From: CAYVVT01 sp964454335
Lineage (GTDB): Bacteria > Fidelibacterota > UBA8477 > JABMPR01
Assembly (NCBI GenBank): GCA_964454335.1
Contig: CAYVVT010000010.1
Location: 32,645 to 96,644 of the forward strand
Length of the DNA: 64,000 nt
Direction of reading: 5' to 3'
Part shown: positions 29,035 to 38,540 of the stretch, in pieces
Numbering within the stretch: the first letter of the stretch is position 1
How the letters are laid out: every line of letters starts with the position of its first letter
The notes under the pieces: model-generated
Databases searched by the model: none
Told to the model about the DNA's origin: nothing
Seen by the model: the letters and a program-made list of their open reading frames with translations, nothing else
Program-made: the position numbers and the translations under genes

Positions 29035-30369
29035 CTACAGCTTACCCATCAGTTGATGCAGTTGGGCTTCTGTAAGTTTCAGATTGTAGCGAGCGCGGAT
29101 CAAGTTGGCTTTAGCGTCTTCGTAACTGGCTGATATCAGGAGGACATCCAGGATGGAAATGGACCCCACCTGGTACTGCTCCTGGGCCAGAAGCAGGTCC
29201 TGGGCGGATGCATCCTGGATCAGTACTGAGATCTCCACCGACTGCTGCATCGTTTTCATCTGTTCCAGGATCTGGGCAAGATCCTTGCGGAGATTGCGTT
29301 TGGCCAGATCGAGGTTCTCTGTGGCAAGCTTCTGACTGATCTTGCTCTGTTCCACCCCACGTGATTTGCGTGTGCCATCGGTGAGATTCCAGCTGATGCC
29401 AATGCCCGTTGAGAAGCTGGTATTGTCCTTGGCCAGCAGGTCGCCGGGGGCTGTGCTGTAATTCCCATAGGAGGCTGAGAAGCCTACGGCCGGCACATAG
29501 CTGGATCTGGCGATCTTAACATTGTGTGCTGAAACAGCTTCGTTGCGGATCAGGATCTGAATGGTAGGACTATTCTGAATGGATTCGGTCAGTACGGCTT
29601 CCAGGTCAGGGATCTCTACAGGATCCCAGAGTGGTTCGCGAAGACCAATGGGCTCGTCCCATTCCCGACCGAGGATGAGATTCAGTTCCTTGGCCCGCAA
29701 ACCCAGCTCGGTCTTACCACTGAGTATTTGCAGACGTGCCTGTTCAATGGCCACCCTTGTCCTGAGTGTGTCATTCTGTGAGGCCGCGCCCAGTTTGAAA
29801 CGTTCAAGGGTAAGTTGGTGCTGGTACTCGCTGGTGTTCAGGTTCTCACGGTACACATCCACCAACTTCTTCGTGGAGAGGAAATTATAGAAGGCCACCT
29901 TGGTCTGATAGATGGTACCCAGTTTGTAGTTGTTCAGCTGGATCGTGGCTACATCCTCACTGATCCGTGCGGACTGCAGTGTGTTCCACCAGCGGCCGCC
30001 ATCCCAGATGTTCTGGCTGAGGTTCAGGGACAGGTTGTAGCGGTCAGACCAGTCCAGATCCCCGTATTCTCCGCTTGGTTCCACCAAGGGAAAATCCACA
30101 CCGCCAAAAGAGAGATTGGTGGTGTCGAAGAGCATCGGATAGAGACCTGATACGCTACCGCTCAGTGACAGATCCACCCGCGGCAGAATAATGGAAAGCT
30201 GGCTCTTGGCCTGCGAAACACTACGATCTGTTTCATACGAACTGATCCTCAGGGACTGGTTATTGTCCAGGGCCAGCTGGATACATTGTTTCAAAGACAA
30301 TTGCCCCGCCTCCTGGGCGGAGCCTATGGAGATCAGCAGCAGGGCTGAGAAGAGCAAAAATCGTTTCAT
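29035..30369 (-). CDS. TolC-family outer-membrane efflux protein
   Basis: 444 residues. Signal peptide at 1-18 (MKRFLLFSALLLISIGSAQ), then two tandem outer-membrane-efflux domains with LSLKQCIQLALDNNQSLRIS at the start of the first and long heptad helices near 150-230 and 340-430. The ATG at 30369 is chosen because it directly precedes the signal peptide; a GTG 33 nt upstream exists. First gene of the efflux set after the Yip1 gene, 8 nt before the adaptor gene. Confidence 0.92.
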   Translation of the reverse strand: MKRFLLFSALLLISIGSAQEAGQLSLKQCIQLALDNNQSLRISSYETDRSVSQAKSQLSIILPRVDLSLSGSVSGLYPMLFDTTNLSFGGVDFPLVEPSGEYGDLDWSDRYNLSLNLSQNIWDGGRWWNTLQSARISEDVATIQLNNYKLGTIYQTKVAFYNFLSTKKLVDVYRENLNTSEYQHQLTLERFKLGAASQNDTLRTRVAIEQARLQILSGKTELGLRAKELNLILGREWDEPIGLREPLWDPVEIPDLEAVLTESIQNSPTIQILIRNEAVSAHNVKIARSSYVPAVGFSASYGNYSTAPGDLLAKDNTSFSTGIGISWNLTDGTRKSRGVEQSKISQKLATENLDLAKRNLRKDLAQILEQMKTMQQSVEISVLIQDASAQDLLLAQEQYQVGSISILDVLLISASYEDAKANLIRARYNLKLTEAQLHQLMGKL

Positions 30370-30394
30370 GGCGATTGGTTCATTCTTTCTGGAG

Positions 30395-31186
30395 CTATGC
30401 ACCCGGGTTCAACGCGATGAGGCCACTGCCTACAGCAGTGAGGATCAACCAGACGATACCGACTGTGACGATCCCCGTCCCCGTGGATTTCCCGTAGAGA
30501 CGGGCAAAGCCAATACCCAGTACAGCTGTTGCCCAGATCTGGAACAGGTCCAGTTGATTCAGGAAGATCTTGATAAAGCTATCGAGTTTATCGAAAAACA
30601 GTCCTGGGCTGAACGCCAATGCTGACGACTCTTTCATGATGATGAAGGGTGCTTTCACGATGACCTCCAGGGAACCGATGCCCTGAGCCATGCTGAAGAA
30701 ATAGCCACTGCCACCGATGAGGTAGGACAACATGACTACTGAGAACAACTGGAAGAAAGGAACCTTCCCGCCCATCCCGAAATTACCGACGCCCATGAGG
30801 ATCAGCGCATAGAGGGCGCTCAGCACCCAGAGTGTCACTGGAATCAACAGGTACATTGCCAGCTGTTTCAACTGCCAGGGATTTTCTTTGGCGTCCTCGA
30901 GTCTTTTACGGCCTTTTTCAAAGCGGGCATCGATCTTTTCCTGCCGCTCTACCGGTACTCTCTCTCGAGTCTCTGCCCAGCGCTTTTCAGCCTGCTTGAG
31001 CTTGTACTCACCTTCTGATAAGCTGATATCCCTGTAAACCAGGGGTACAACCGACAGAATGATTGAAACGATGATAAGTGGATATACCCAGGTTTTCCAG
31101 GTGACGCCTGCGGCTATCCCTTCAAATGCCTTCGTCGGTGCCAAAAAGATGGCGAGTATCGTCTGACCAAGTGTTTGTTGTTCCAT
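30395..31186 (-). CDS. Yip1-family membrane protein
   Basis: 263 residues from the ATG at 31186 (GAGAGGGACC upstream). A soluble N-terminus (QTILAIFLAPTKAFEGIA) leads to a membrane helix, an amphipathic charged segment (residues 60-110, EKRWAETRERVPVERQEKID) and four further helices, the Yip1/DUF1282 plan. These proteins are common beside ABC exporters in this group, role undefined. It probably opens the efflux operon. The 243 bases upstream hold no gene. Confidence 0.78.
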   Translation of the reverse strand: MEQQTLGQTILAIFLAPTKAFEGIAAGVTWKTWVYPLIIVSIILSVVPLVYRDISLSEGEYKLKQAEKRWAETRERVPVERQEKIDARFEKGRKRLEDAKENPWQLKQLAMYLLIPVTLWVLSALYALILMGVGNFGMGGKVPFFQLFSVVMLSYLIGGSGYFFSMAQGIGSLEVIVKAPFIIMKESSALAFSPGLFFDKLDSFIKIFLNQLDLFQIWATAVLGIGFARLYGKSTGTGIVTVGIVWLILTAVGSGLIALNPGA

Positions 31187-31429
31187 AACCAGGTCCCTCT
31201 CTTGATAGAGCTTTAACCTAAAGGGGAATGCATTGTTCCGGTGGCGGCGAAGCGGATATGACCACCCCATATTAACGCTTCTATTATAGTGTCAATATCC
31301 GTGCCAACAAGACATTCCAGGCTTTTCAAATCGCAGCAGAATAGCTACCCGATCTTCTCACAGAGGGTCTGATTCGACAACTGGTCGAACCAGCCGTTAA
31401 CCGGTCCCCAGGAAGGTCAGTGCAGAGGA

Positions 31430-32236
31430 TCAGTTCACGGGTTGATATTCACGTGGAACGGAGAAAATATCCTCCACTCGATCAAGCTCTTCGATGCCGA
31501 GCAGATTGTACTCCATGAGGAAGACGGCATCCCCATCATCGTCTTCCATCCGGATCTGTGCCCTGATGATATACCCAGGAATTGTCTCCAGTTCCTTCTC
31601 TTCCTTCAGCTCATCGAAGAGGACGCCGATAAAATCCGGGACCCCGTGATAGATCCCATCATCCCGTCCCAGTGCCACATCCAGCCTGTTAAACATTCTC
31701 GCCCTCTGCTCCATGCCAGGCACTTTCCTGGCGTACCATTCGACAATAACCAGGGGATTGTCACTGTCTTCGGAGCGAATGGCGGTTGTCACCTTCCTGG
31801 CTTTGAAACCATTGACCTTCTCCTTCTCACGTCCGATCACCTGGGTGATGATCGGTGGCCCCTTATCACTCTCCAGATTTATCTCTGTTTCATGATCTTC
31901 GTCCACCTGGGCGGCACGCATCTCAGCCAGGGTTTTCTTCTCGTATTCCCTTTCATCGTGATCGATTTCCCACACCATCTCGGTACACAGGTCAGTGAGG
32001 GTTACATCCCTGGTAGTCGGGTCACTGGTGAACACCCTGGCCAGGATATTGTGGAATTTCATGGTGCGGTCTTCAAGGATCCGACAATCAGAGACGTAGA
32101 CCGTCTTGTCCGTGGTGATCTTGCCGATGATGGGCGCATCCATCAGGGTGCTTTCTGTGCTTTTAATAATTTCATCCTGGGCCAGCACGGTGCTCATGCT
32201 CAGGATACCGAGGATTATCGTCGGTAATAAACGCAT
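31430..32236 (-). CDS. Secreted protein of unknown function (DUF4412-like)
   Basis: 268 residues with a signal peptide (MRLLPTIILGILSMSTVLAQ). It is strand-rich and acidic. The segment TEMVWEIDHDEREYEKKTLAEM and the block EWYARKVPGMEQRARMF resemble the DUF4412 pattern, in which tyrosine/threonine redox statements of the host protein are followed by a VTTAIRS-type core. The match is from memory and weak. It follows the ABC-2 permease gene by 15 nt and may be the last gene of that operon. Confidence 0.6.
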   Translation of the reverse strand: MRLLPTIILGILSMSTVLAQDEIIKSTESTLMDAPIIGKITTDKTVYVSDCRILEDRTMKFHNILARVFTSDPTTRDVTLTDLCTEMVWEIDHDEREYEKKTLAEMRAAQVDEDHETEINLESDKGPPIITQVIGREKEKVNGFKARKVTTAIRSEDSDNPLVIVEWYARKVPGMEQRARMFNRLDVALGRDDGIYHGVPDFIGVLFDELKEEKELETIPGYIIRAQIRMEDDDGDAVFLMEYNLLGIEELDRVEDIFSVPREYQPVN

Positions 32237-32251
32237 TGCTCTTTTCCTTTA

Positions 32252-33259
32252 TCACGCAGTTGGGATGTTCCGCCGATACAACCAGGTCACAGTGGCATAC
32301 ATGCCTCCGGAGACCAGCAGCAGGAACAGCGTTTCCAAAGTGAACAGGTAGCCCCAGAATTGACCGAACAGCTCCACCGACCCACCGGTATAATCATCAG
32401 AGATCATCCATTGTTCACTGATCATCTTGTTCAGGTTGATGAACAGCTCGAAGATGGTCTTCAACAGACCAGCGCTGCCGAACACGATTGCAAAGGTGAT
32501 ACCCGCCAGTATGGGGCCGCCGATACCGATAATCAGCGGTCGACCGCGTACCCAACTGGAGACCAGCATGAGGAACAGTGCCAGAGGCAGCAGCCGGGTG
32601 GTGCTCACGATGAGATACACCAGCCAGTCGTACAAGAGGCTGCCAAAGGCGATGTTGTTCCAGAACATCACCGCGATGGGCTTCAACGGCTGTCCCAGGA
32701 TCCAGAGGGCCAGCCGGGAGACGATCATGAACTCCAGGCTCAGAACATAGGTCAGACCGATGATCCCCAACATGCCGGCGATGATCTTGGATGCCAGCAC
32801 CTGGTGGTCTGAGACGGGCAGGCTTCGGTAGAACAGGGTGCTGTTATCCGATCGTTCTTTGTAAATCGCATCTGCGAAATAGAAAAGCGCCAGGAACAGC
32901 ACCAGGTGGAAGATCCCCTGCAACCCAAAACGCAGGTAATAGGCAATGCCGATACTGGCCTTTTCCTGTCCCTCTTCCCAGTGTTCATGGTCCTCGCCTT
33001 CGATCTCTACAGTGACCTCATCATCGTCGATCCGGATATCAAAGGAGTATGATTCCTCTTCCCCGTCGTCATCGTTGATGACAACGTCCTCTATATAGAT
33101 ATGGCCTTTCTCATCCAGCTCCCGATTGAGATGGTTTGCCCCGCGATTCACGGAAAACAGGGCCAGGAGATTCAGAAAGGTGATCACAGCCACCGCGCCG
33201 ATGATGACGCGCTGCCATTCCAGCCATTCACGTTTCAGGAGTGCCATCATCACTTTCAT
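32252..33259 (-). CDS. ABC-2 type transporter permease
   Basis: 335 residues. One N-terminal helix, an acidic extracytoplasmic loop (residues 45-110, rich in Asp/Glu/His), then five helices near 112, 160, 205, 235 and 305. It has the organisation of YtrC/YtrD-like or bacitracin-type permeases. Translation is coupled to the ATPase gene by an ATGA overlap. Forms an exporter with the ATPase under control of the GntR regulator upstream. Confidence 0.85.
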   Translation of the reverse strand: MKVMMALLKREWLEWQRVIIGAVAVITFLNLLALFSVNRGANHLNRELDEKGHIYIEDVVINDDDGEEESYSFDIRIDDDEVTVEIEGEDHEHWEEGQEKASIGIAYYLRFGLQGIFHLVLFLALFYFADAIYKERSDNSTLFYRSLPVSDHQVLASKIIAGMLGIIGLTYVLSLEFMIVSRLALWILGQPLKPIAVMFWNNIAFGSLLYDWLVYLIVSTTRLLPLALFLMLVSSWVRGRPLIIGIGGPILAGITFAIVFGSAGLLKTIFELFINLNKMISEQWMISDDYTGGSVELFGQFWGYLFTLETLFLLLVSGGMYATVTWLYRRNIPTA

Positions 33260-34134
33260 GCTGCACCTCCATTCAGCTCCGTCACATTCCCCATAAGCGC
33301 AACGAAAATATCGGCGATGGACGGCGCCTGCACCTCACCCAGTTCAGTCAGGTCGGATTCATCCACATCCTGCATCAGACAGATGATCCTGCCCAATACT
33401 TTGGTTACCGTGATGGGTTTCGCGATCTTTTCCAGTTCTTCCAGCTTCTCAGCAGCGATAGACACCTGGGAATAACGATTGTTGAGATCCTCCATCGATT
33501 CATGGAGGATGACCCGGCCTTCCTTGATGAAGATGACATCGCTGAGGATATGCTCAACCTCCTCGATCTGATGGGTTGAGATCAGGATGGATTTCTCCTG
33601 ATCGAAATAGTCTTCCAGAACAGAGGAATAGAGCTGCTTGCGAAACAGGATGTCCAGGCCGTGGGTGGGTTCATCCAGGATCAGGATCCGTGTTTCGGTT
33701 GCCAGCACCAGCGATAGATGCAGCTGGGTCTTCATGCCCTTGCTCAGGTTCTTGATCCGTTGTGTGAGTGGGATGCTGGTCTGCTTCAGATATTGCATTA
33801 CCCGTTCGCGGTCGAACTGGGGATGCATTTCAGCAGTGAAATCCAGCAGTTGATCCACCCTCATCCAGTTGGGTAGGACGGCTACATCATGGATCACACC
33901 GGTGGATCTCATCAGCTCTGACCGGTTGCTGTATGGCTCGAGATCCAGGACTCTGACCTCCCCGCTGTACTCAAGCTGACCCGTGAGTGCGCGGAGCAAA
34001 GTCGTTTTACCGGCACCATTGGGCCCTACCAAACCTACGATCTTACCGGCGGGGATCTTGAGGTTCACATCCACCAGGGCATGGACATCCCCATAGGATT
34101 TGGAAAGGTTCTCGGTTTTTACCAGATCTTCCAT
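33256..34134 (-). CDS. ABC transporter ATP-binding protein (YtrB-like)
   Basis: 292 residues. Walker A GPNGAGKTT, signature NLSKGMKTQLHLSLVLA (LSKGM in place of LSGGQ, usual in this subfamily), Walker B ILILDEPTHGLD and H-loop STHQIEEVE. The extra C-terminal domain of about 70 residues is typical for drug/peptide exporter ATPases. The start shares one base with the GntR stop (TAATG). Confidence 0.92.
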   Translation of the reverse strand: MEDLVKTENLSKSYGDVHALVDVNLKIPAGKIVGLVGPNGAGKTTLLRALTGQLEYSGEVRVLDLEPYSNRSELMRSTGVIHDVAVLPNWMRVDQLLDFTAEMHPQFDRERVMQYLKQTSIPLTQRIKNLSKGMKTQLHLSLVLATETRILILDEPTHGLDILFRKQLYSSVLEDYFDQEKSILISTHQIEEVEHILSDVIFIKEGRVILHESMEDLNNRYSQVSIAAEKLEELEKIAKPITVTKVLGRIICLMQDVDESDLTELGEVQAPSIADIFVALMGNVTELNGGAA

Positions 34135-34508
34135 TATCGCCCTTCCTTCCCGAATGCTTTGCGGATCAAGTTTTCCAATTCATCCCGCGCCAGCCCCAGG
34201 GCTCTGGCGGTCCTTACAAATCGTGGGATCTCTTCTTTCTGGAAACGGTCCAGATCATTTTTCAACAGGCTTGCACGTGCGCCCGGGTTCACGAAATAGC
34301 CCAATCCTCTTCTCTTCTCCAAGAGTCCCTCCTGAATCAGCATCTGTGTTGCATTCAAAACGGTCTGGGGATTCAGACCTTGTTCCACCGAGATCTGCCG
34401 CACCGAGGGAATGGCTTCCCCCTCCGGCAGATCACCAGACATGATGGCCGAGCGGATATGACTCGCCAGCTGCTGGTAGATCGGTGTTTTCTGATCAAAT
34501 TCCATCAT
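34134..34508 (-). CDS. GntR-family repressor, YtrA subfamily
   Basis: 124 residues. An N-terminal winged helix-turn-helix (PIYQQLASHIRSAIMSGDLP, then IPSVRQISVEQGLNPQTVL and the wing KRRGLGYFV) is followed by only about 50 residues of helices, the short dimerisation tail of YtrA regulators. Start at ATG 34508 is preferred over GTG 34517 because AGAGGTGA sits 5 nt upstream. It is the first gene of a regulator-ATPase-permease operon. In YtrA systems the repressor controls its own ABC operon and is relieved by cell-wall stress; an operator is visible in the promoter here. Confidence 0.93.
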   Translation of the reverse strand: MMEFDQKTPIYQQLASHIRSAIMSGDLPEGEAIPSVRQISVEQGLNPQTVLNATQMLIQEGLLEKRRGLGYFVNPGARASLLKNDLDRFQKEEIPRFVRTARALGLARDELENLIRKAFGKEGR

Positions 34509-34523
34509 ATCATTCACCTCTTC

Positions 34524-34566
34524 TGGTGTTCTACATGACTATAACACCATAACTCATCAATAGCAA
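34524..34566 (-). promoter_or_regulatory. Promoter and candidate YtrA operator
   Basis: On the minus strand TTGCTA (34566-34561), 17 bases and TATAGT (34543-34538) make a good sigma70-type promoter. The inverted repeat TGGTGTT / AACACCA spans 34524-34549 and contains GGTG, exactly 16 bases, CACC. I recall a GGTG-N16-CACC operator reported for YtrA-subfamily regulators. The -10 box lies inside the palindrome, so repressor binding would block RNA polymerase. Confidence 0.75.
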
Positions 34567-34667
34567 ATATTTTTTCCACCGATTTCAGGCCAGGCTGTAA
34601 GTATATCACACAGAGGTCATCGCGAGGACTATACGGCGTCTTGTCGGTGATGATCTTGTCAGTCGAT

Positions 34668-35228
34668 GTTAGGGGTTAGGGGTTAGGGGAAGTGAAGTTA
34701 TACGATCAGAATCTGGTTGCTAGGCTTTGTTAATCTTAATGTCAGCTGCGATCTCGCATAGAATTCTGGAATGAGATTAACTTTGCCCGTAAGAATTCAT
34801 AATCGGCTTCAACGTCCTTGAAATCTTTGATTGGAAGATACCTAAGTCGTGATGCTATCATGATTTGAGTATAAACCTCGTTGAGAGATCCAATAGCAAT
34901 GTCTATATAGTGTTTTCGCTCATTGGCAGTCCTTCGACTCGATCCTTCAGCAATTGCAGACGGGATGGATACAACGGCTCGCTTTAATTGCTGCTTTAGT
35001 CCATACTTTTCATCAGAGGGTAGTAATTCAGTGAGAGCGTATATTTTTTGTACGAGGTCAATTGAACGTCGGAAAACCTCAAGCTTTGTGAAGCTCGCCA
35101 TAGGAATCCCCAAGATTTTGTATGATTAGCTTTGGTGGATGAATCTAATAATCTGGAACAAATTAGAAAAGAGTCCTATCAGTCTCCATAATGAATTGAC
35201 CATGCTGGTTCAGCCTGACCCTAACCCC
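34668..35228. repeat. Inverted-repeat frame around four-helix-bundle gene, copy 2
   Basis: Left: three tandem GTTAGGG(G) units at 34668-34689. Right: CTAACCCC at 35221-35228, the exact complement of GGGGTTAG, followed at 35242 by CTAACCC. The last copy overlaps the stop codon of cca (GGT TAG). Confidence 0.6.
34742..35101 (-). CDS. Four-helix-bundle protein, copy 2
   Basis: 119 residues from the ATG at 35101. FTKLEVFRRSIDLVQKIYAL, GLKQQLKRAVVSIPSAIAEG and LNEVYTQIMIASRL are the marks of the four-helix-bundle (S23/TIGR02436) family. It belongs to the same family as the gene at 20693 but is clearly a different lineage, so it is not a local duplicate. Framed by inverted TTAGGGG-type repeats. 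Function unknown. Confidence 0.9.
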   Translation of the reverse strand: MASFTKLEVFRRSIDLVQKIYALTELLPSDEKYGLKQQLKRAVVSIPSAIAEGSSRRTANERKHYIDIAIGSLNEVYTQIMIASRLRYLPIKDFKDVEADYEFLRAKLISFQNSMRDRS

Positions 35229-35241
35229 CTTCACCCAACGC

Positions 35242-36645
35242 CTAACCCTCAAGAAACCGATCCCTGATCTTGAAGAAATATTCCTTGGCCGCTTCATAGC
35301 TGTTCTCGATCACACCATCCAGGATGGCATCCTCGATAGCCTGCTTGACCTCACCGATGATGGGGCCCGGTTTGACACCCAACAGTTCGATGATCTCATC
35401 TCCTCGAAGTGGTGACTGGAAGGCACGCATCCGATCCTTCTCCACCACCTCCTCGATGCGGTTCATGACCCGATCAAAGTTCCCATAGTAGCGTTTGATC
35501 CGCCTGGGATCCTTGGAAGTGACATCCGCCCGGCACAGCACCATCAGATCCTCCAGCTCCTCACCCGCCTCAACGATGAGACGTCGGATGGCGGAGTCAC
35601 TGACACCTTCCTGGGCCAGAGCGATGGGTCGGAGGTGCAGACGCGTCATCCGTTTCAGGTATGCCGTGAGTTTGCGGGACAGCCGCATACGGCGCCCCAC
35701 TTCGTTCAACATCTTGCGGCCCAATTCGTCATGTCCGTGATAACTCCAGCCTGTCCCGGGAATGAATTTCTTGGTGGCCGGTTTGCCGATGTCATGGACC
35801 AGAGCTGCAAATCTGACACGCATACGATCAGTGCGCTCGGCTGTATTATCTACCACCTTGAGTGTATGGTGAAAGACATCCTTGTGGCGCTGGCCGTCAC
35901 GATCCTCCACGCCGCCCAGGGTGGCGATCTCGGGAAACACAAGGTCTAACAGGCCAACTTCCTGCAGGATATAAAACCCAAGGGAAGGCTTCCGTGTCTT
36001 GAGGATCTTAATGATCTCGTCCGTGACGCGCTCCTGACTGACGATCTCAATACGGCTGTGCATCCTGCGCATGGCTTCAATCGCATCATTCTCGATGGAG
36101 AATTCCAACTGGGCAGCAAAGCGTGCCGCACGCATCATCCGCAAGGGATCATCCTCAAAGGTCTTCTCCGGATCCAGAGGGGTACGCAGGATCCGGTCCT
36201 GAATGGCCTGAATACCTTCGTATTCGTCCACCAGATCGGCAAAGTTGTCCGGATCAAGGTTGAGGGCCATGGCATTCAGCGTAAAATCCCGCCTGCTCAG
36301 ATCGCCCTTGAGATCCGTATACACGACTTTGGGCTTGCGGGAATGCGGTTCATAGCTTTCCTCACGTGCGCTGGCCACTTCGATGAGGAACTGTCCATAG
36401 GGGATCAACGCGGTACCGAATTCCCCATACTCCACGATGTCCTTCACCTTGAGTTGATCAGCCAGTGCCCGGGCAAACTTCACCCCGTCGCCGATGACCA
36501 TCAGATCTACATCATTGCTGGGTGAACGCATGATGAGATCACGGACAAAGCCACCTACAGCGAAGGCTTCCAGGCGATTTTCCCTGGCCAGATCGCCTGC
36601 CAGTCTCAGCACGTGCAGGATATTTTCCGGGATCTGTTGCAGCAT
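35242..36645 (-). CDS. cca: CCA tRNA nucleotidyltransferase / poly(A) polymerase family with HD domain
   Basis: 467 residues. Nucleotidyltransferase head: GGFVRD at 31-36 and catalytic D45-V-D47, then RRDFTLNAMA and the RNA-binding neck (DPLRMMRAARFAAQLEF). An HD phosphohydrolase domain follows (HHTLKVVDNT; FAALVHDIGKP) and a C-terminal helical tail. Adds or repairs the 3' CCA end of tRNA; class II enzymes with HD domains may also remove phosphates. The ATG follows AGAGG. Its stop codon lies within a TTAGGG-type repeat, so the last residues may vary between strains. Confidence 0.93.
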   Translation of the reverse strand: MLQQIPENILHVLRLAGDLARENRLEAFAVGGFVRDLIMRSPSNDVDLMVIGDGVKFARALADQLKVKDIVEYGEFGTALIPYGQFLIEVASAREESYEPHSRKPKVVYTDLKGDLSRRDFTLNAMALNLDPDNFADLVDEYEGIQAIQDRILRTPLDPEKTFEDDPLRMMRAARFAAQLEFSIENDAIEAMRRMHSRIEIVSQERVTDEIIKILKTRKPSLGFYILQEVGLLDLVFPEIATLGGVEDRDGQRHKDVFHHTLKVVDNTAERTDRMRVRFAALVHDIGKPATKKFIPGTGWSYHGHDELGRKMLNEVGRRMRLSRKLTAYLKRMTRLHLRPIALAQEGVSDSAIRRLIVEAGEELEDLMVLCRADVTSKDPRRIKRYYGNFDRVMNRIEEVVEKDRMRAFQSPLRGDEIIELLGVKPGPIIGEVKQAIEDAILDGVIENSYEAAKEYFFKIRDRFLEG

Positions 36646-36790
36646 TTATCTGACCTCTTGCTCCACACTCACTTACATTCACCATTAACGGACCATTCAA
36701 AATAATCAGCCTGGCAAGGATTTCATGATGGAAATGGGCTGGTTCTGAACTGTTGATACTGTTTTTGGCTCACGGTATATTTAGGTTCGT

Positions 36791-37636
36791 ATGCGCTTTC
36801 CTCAACGATCACTCCTCATCGTGCTATTCATCGGGCTATCCCTGCCGGTACAAGGCCAAAGGATCATTGCTGAAGTAAACATTGACTCGAAAAATATCGA
36901 TGATGCCCCCCGACAGGCTCTGAGCTATCTGGATCAGGATATCAAGTATTACATCCAGAACACTACCTGGTCCAGTGATGAACTCCCCACCGATTTTACA
37001 ATCCAGTTGACGATCTATCTGGACAGTTACGCGCAAACAGGTTACCAGCGCATCTACACGGCGAAAGCCTTCATCGGCAACAATGATGATCAAAAATATT
37101 TCGACAAGAGCTGGAAATTTGATTATAACCAGGGCGATCAATTGCTGCACACGACAGCATTTAACAGTTTGACGAGCTTCATCGATTATTATGTCTACCT
37201 GATCCTGGCCGGCAACATGGACACCTGGACCCAGTTTGGTGGGAACCAACTGTACTCCAAGGCCCAGCAGGTAGCCCGAACGGCAGTGAATGCCGATCTG
37301 AAACAGGGCTGGAAGGAGCGCCTGGAGGACTCGGAATACCTCTATGGCAACCAGGATTATCGCAAAATGAAATTCGAATACTATGAGGCCATCGATCTGT
37401 GGGACAATGGAGATCAGGAATCAGCACAAAGCATGCTGGACGAATTTTTCCAGCACCTGTCCATCAGTTACAGGCGGCAGGACTCCAGGATAAATACTCA
37501 GAATTTCCTCAAGGCTAAGCATGAAGAACTTGCGGATTTCATCTGGGAGACCGAGCGCCGTGACCTGATCCAGCAACTTCTCGAACTTGATGAGGACCAT
37601 AAGGACTATTACCAGGAAGTCATTCGTGATTGGTGA
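36791..37636 (+). CDS. DUF4835-like exported protein
   Basis: 281 residues with a signal peptide (MRFPQRSLLIVLFIGLSLPVQG). The layout resembles DUF4835 of Bacteroidota: an N-terminal domain of the form VNIDSKNIDDAPRQALSYLD, a beta core with TIYLDSYAQTGYQRIYTAKA, the block AFNSLTSFIDYYVYLILAGN and a helical end. Family assignment is from memory of the pattern. It diverges from cca over 145 bases. Confidence 0.65.
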   Translation: MRFPQRSLLIVLFIGLSLPVQGQRIIAEVNIDSKNIDDAPRQALSYLDQDIKYYIQNTTWSSDELPTDFTIQLTIYLDSYAQTGYQRIYTAKAFIGNNDDQKYFDKSWKFDYNQGDQLLHTTAFNSLTSFIDYYVYLILAGNMDTWTQFGGNQLYSKAQQVARTAVNADLKQGWKERLEDSEYLYGNQDYRKMKFEYYEAIDLWDNGDQESAQSMLDEFFQHLSISYRRQDSRINTQNFLKAKHEELADFIWETERRDLIQQLLELDEDHKDYYQEVIRDW

Positions 37637-37684
37637 TAAAACCCCGCCAGTGTTCCAGCTTCAAACCCAATTGAGAGAATTGAT

Positions 37685-38533
37685 ATGCACATGAAAGTAA
37701 CACAGTTGCTGATGTTGGTCCTTTTGATCTCTGGCTGCAGTGCTCAGCTCAGCGATGAGGAGTGGCTGGCGCAGTTGCCGGAACCGTGGACCATTTCACA
37801 GGAAGGGATGGATGAGATCCTGCCGCGCTTTCATGAACGCTATCCCGATTTCTCCCCCCGCCTGAGGGCTTTTGCTCTCTGGAGAGTGGGAACCCCTTAT
37901 GAGATCTTCAAACTCGGTGAGGAGACGGAGCCGGATCCCGACCCAATCATACGCTATGATGTGTCCGATTGTACGGGTCATAACCTCACCTCCCTGGCGG
38001 CGGTAAAAAGCCGCAGCTGGGCCGAGACCAGGGCGAACATGATCGACATCCACTATAAGGCGGATTCCAGCGGTGTCAAGCATCCCACCTATCTGTCAAG
38101 GTGGCACTATACCCTGGACCGCATCACCGCCAACCCCTACACCGTGGATATCACCCGGGATCTGCTGCCTCCGGCCCTGCTCGATTCAGTCACCATCACT
38201 CTGAATTCAAAAAAGGAGGGTGGCGAATTCCTCGAACTGGACTGGAAGCGCACCATGACGGCCTATTTCATACCCAATGAGAACATCACCGCTGAGCTGC
38301 TGACCAAACTGCCCACCATCTGCGGGGTTGCCTTCGTGAAGGAGAAGTATTTCGATCTGGGTATTGTCATGGGTCATGAAGGCATGATCATCGATGGCAA
38401 GTACGTGCTGCATGCCTCACAATCAGCCGGTGAGACGGTCAAACTGGATTTTATGGAATATTATTTCCCGGAGGATGGGGCCTTTCACAACGGGATCATG
38501 ATCTATGAGTTCAGGGAGAATCAGGGAGGGTGA
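37685..38533 (+). CDS. DUF1460-like amidase lipoprotein
   Basis: 282 residues with lipobox LISGC (C18). Resembles the DUF1460 N-acetylmuramoyl-L-alanine amidase-like (papain/NlpC-type) fold: RVGTPYEIFKLG, candidate nucleophile in SDCTGHNLTSLA, RWHYTLDRI and MGHEGMIIDGKYVLHASQSA, where the Cys and the His of H-E/H-A-S would form the catalytic pair. A role in peptidoglycan recycling or remodelling in the periplasm is likely. Follows the DUF4835-like gene by 48 bases, same strand. Confidence 0.72.
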   Translation: MHMKVTQLLMLVLLISGCSAQLSDEEWLAQLPEPWTISQEGMDEILPRFHERYPDFSPRLRAFALWRVGTPYEIFKLGEETEPDPDPIIRYDVSDCTGHNLTSLAAVKSRSWAETRANMIDIHYKADSSGVKHPTYLSRWHYTLDRITANPYTVDITRDLLPPALLDSVTITLNSKKEGGEFLELDWKRTMTAYFIPNENITAELLTKLPTICGVAFVKEKYFDLGIVMGHEGMIIDGKYVLHASQSAGETVKLDFMEYYFPEDGAFHNGIMIYEFRENQGG

Positions 38534-38540
38534 GAATCCA

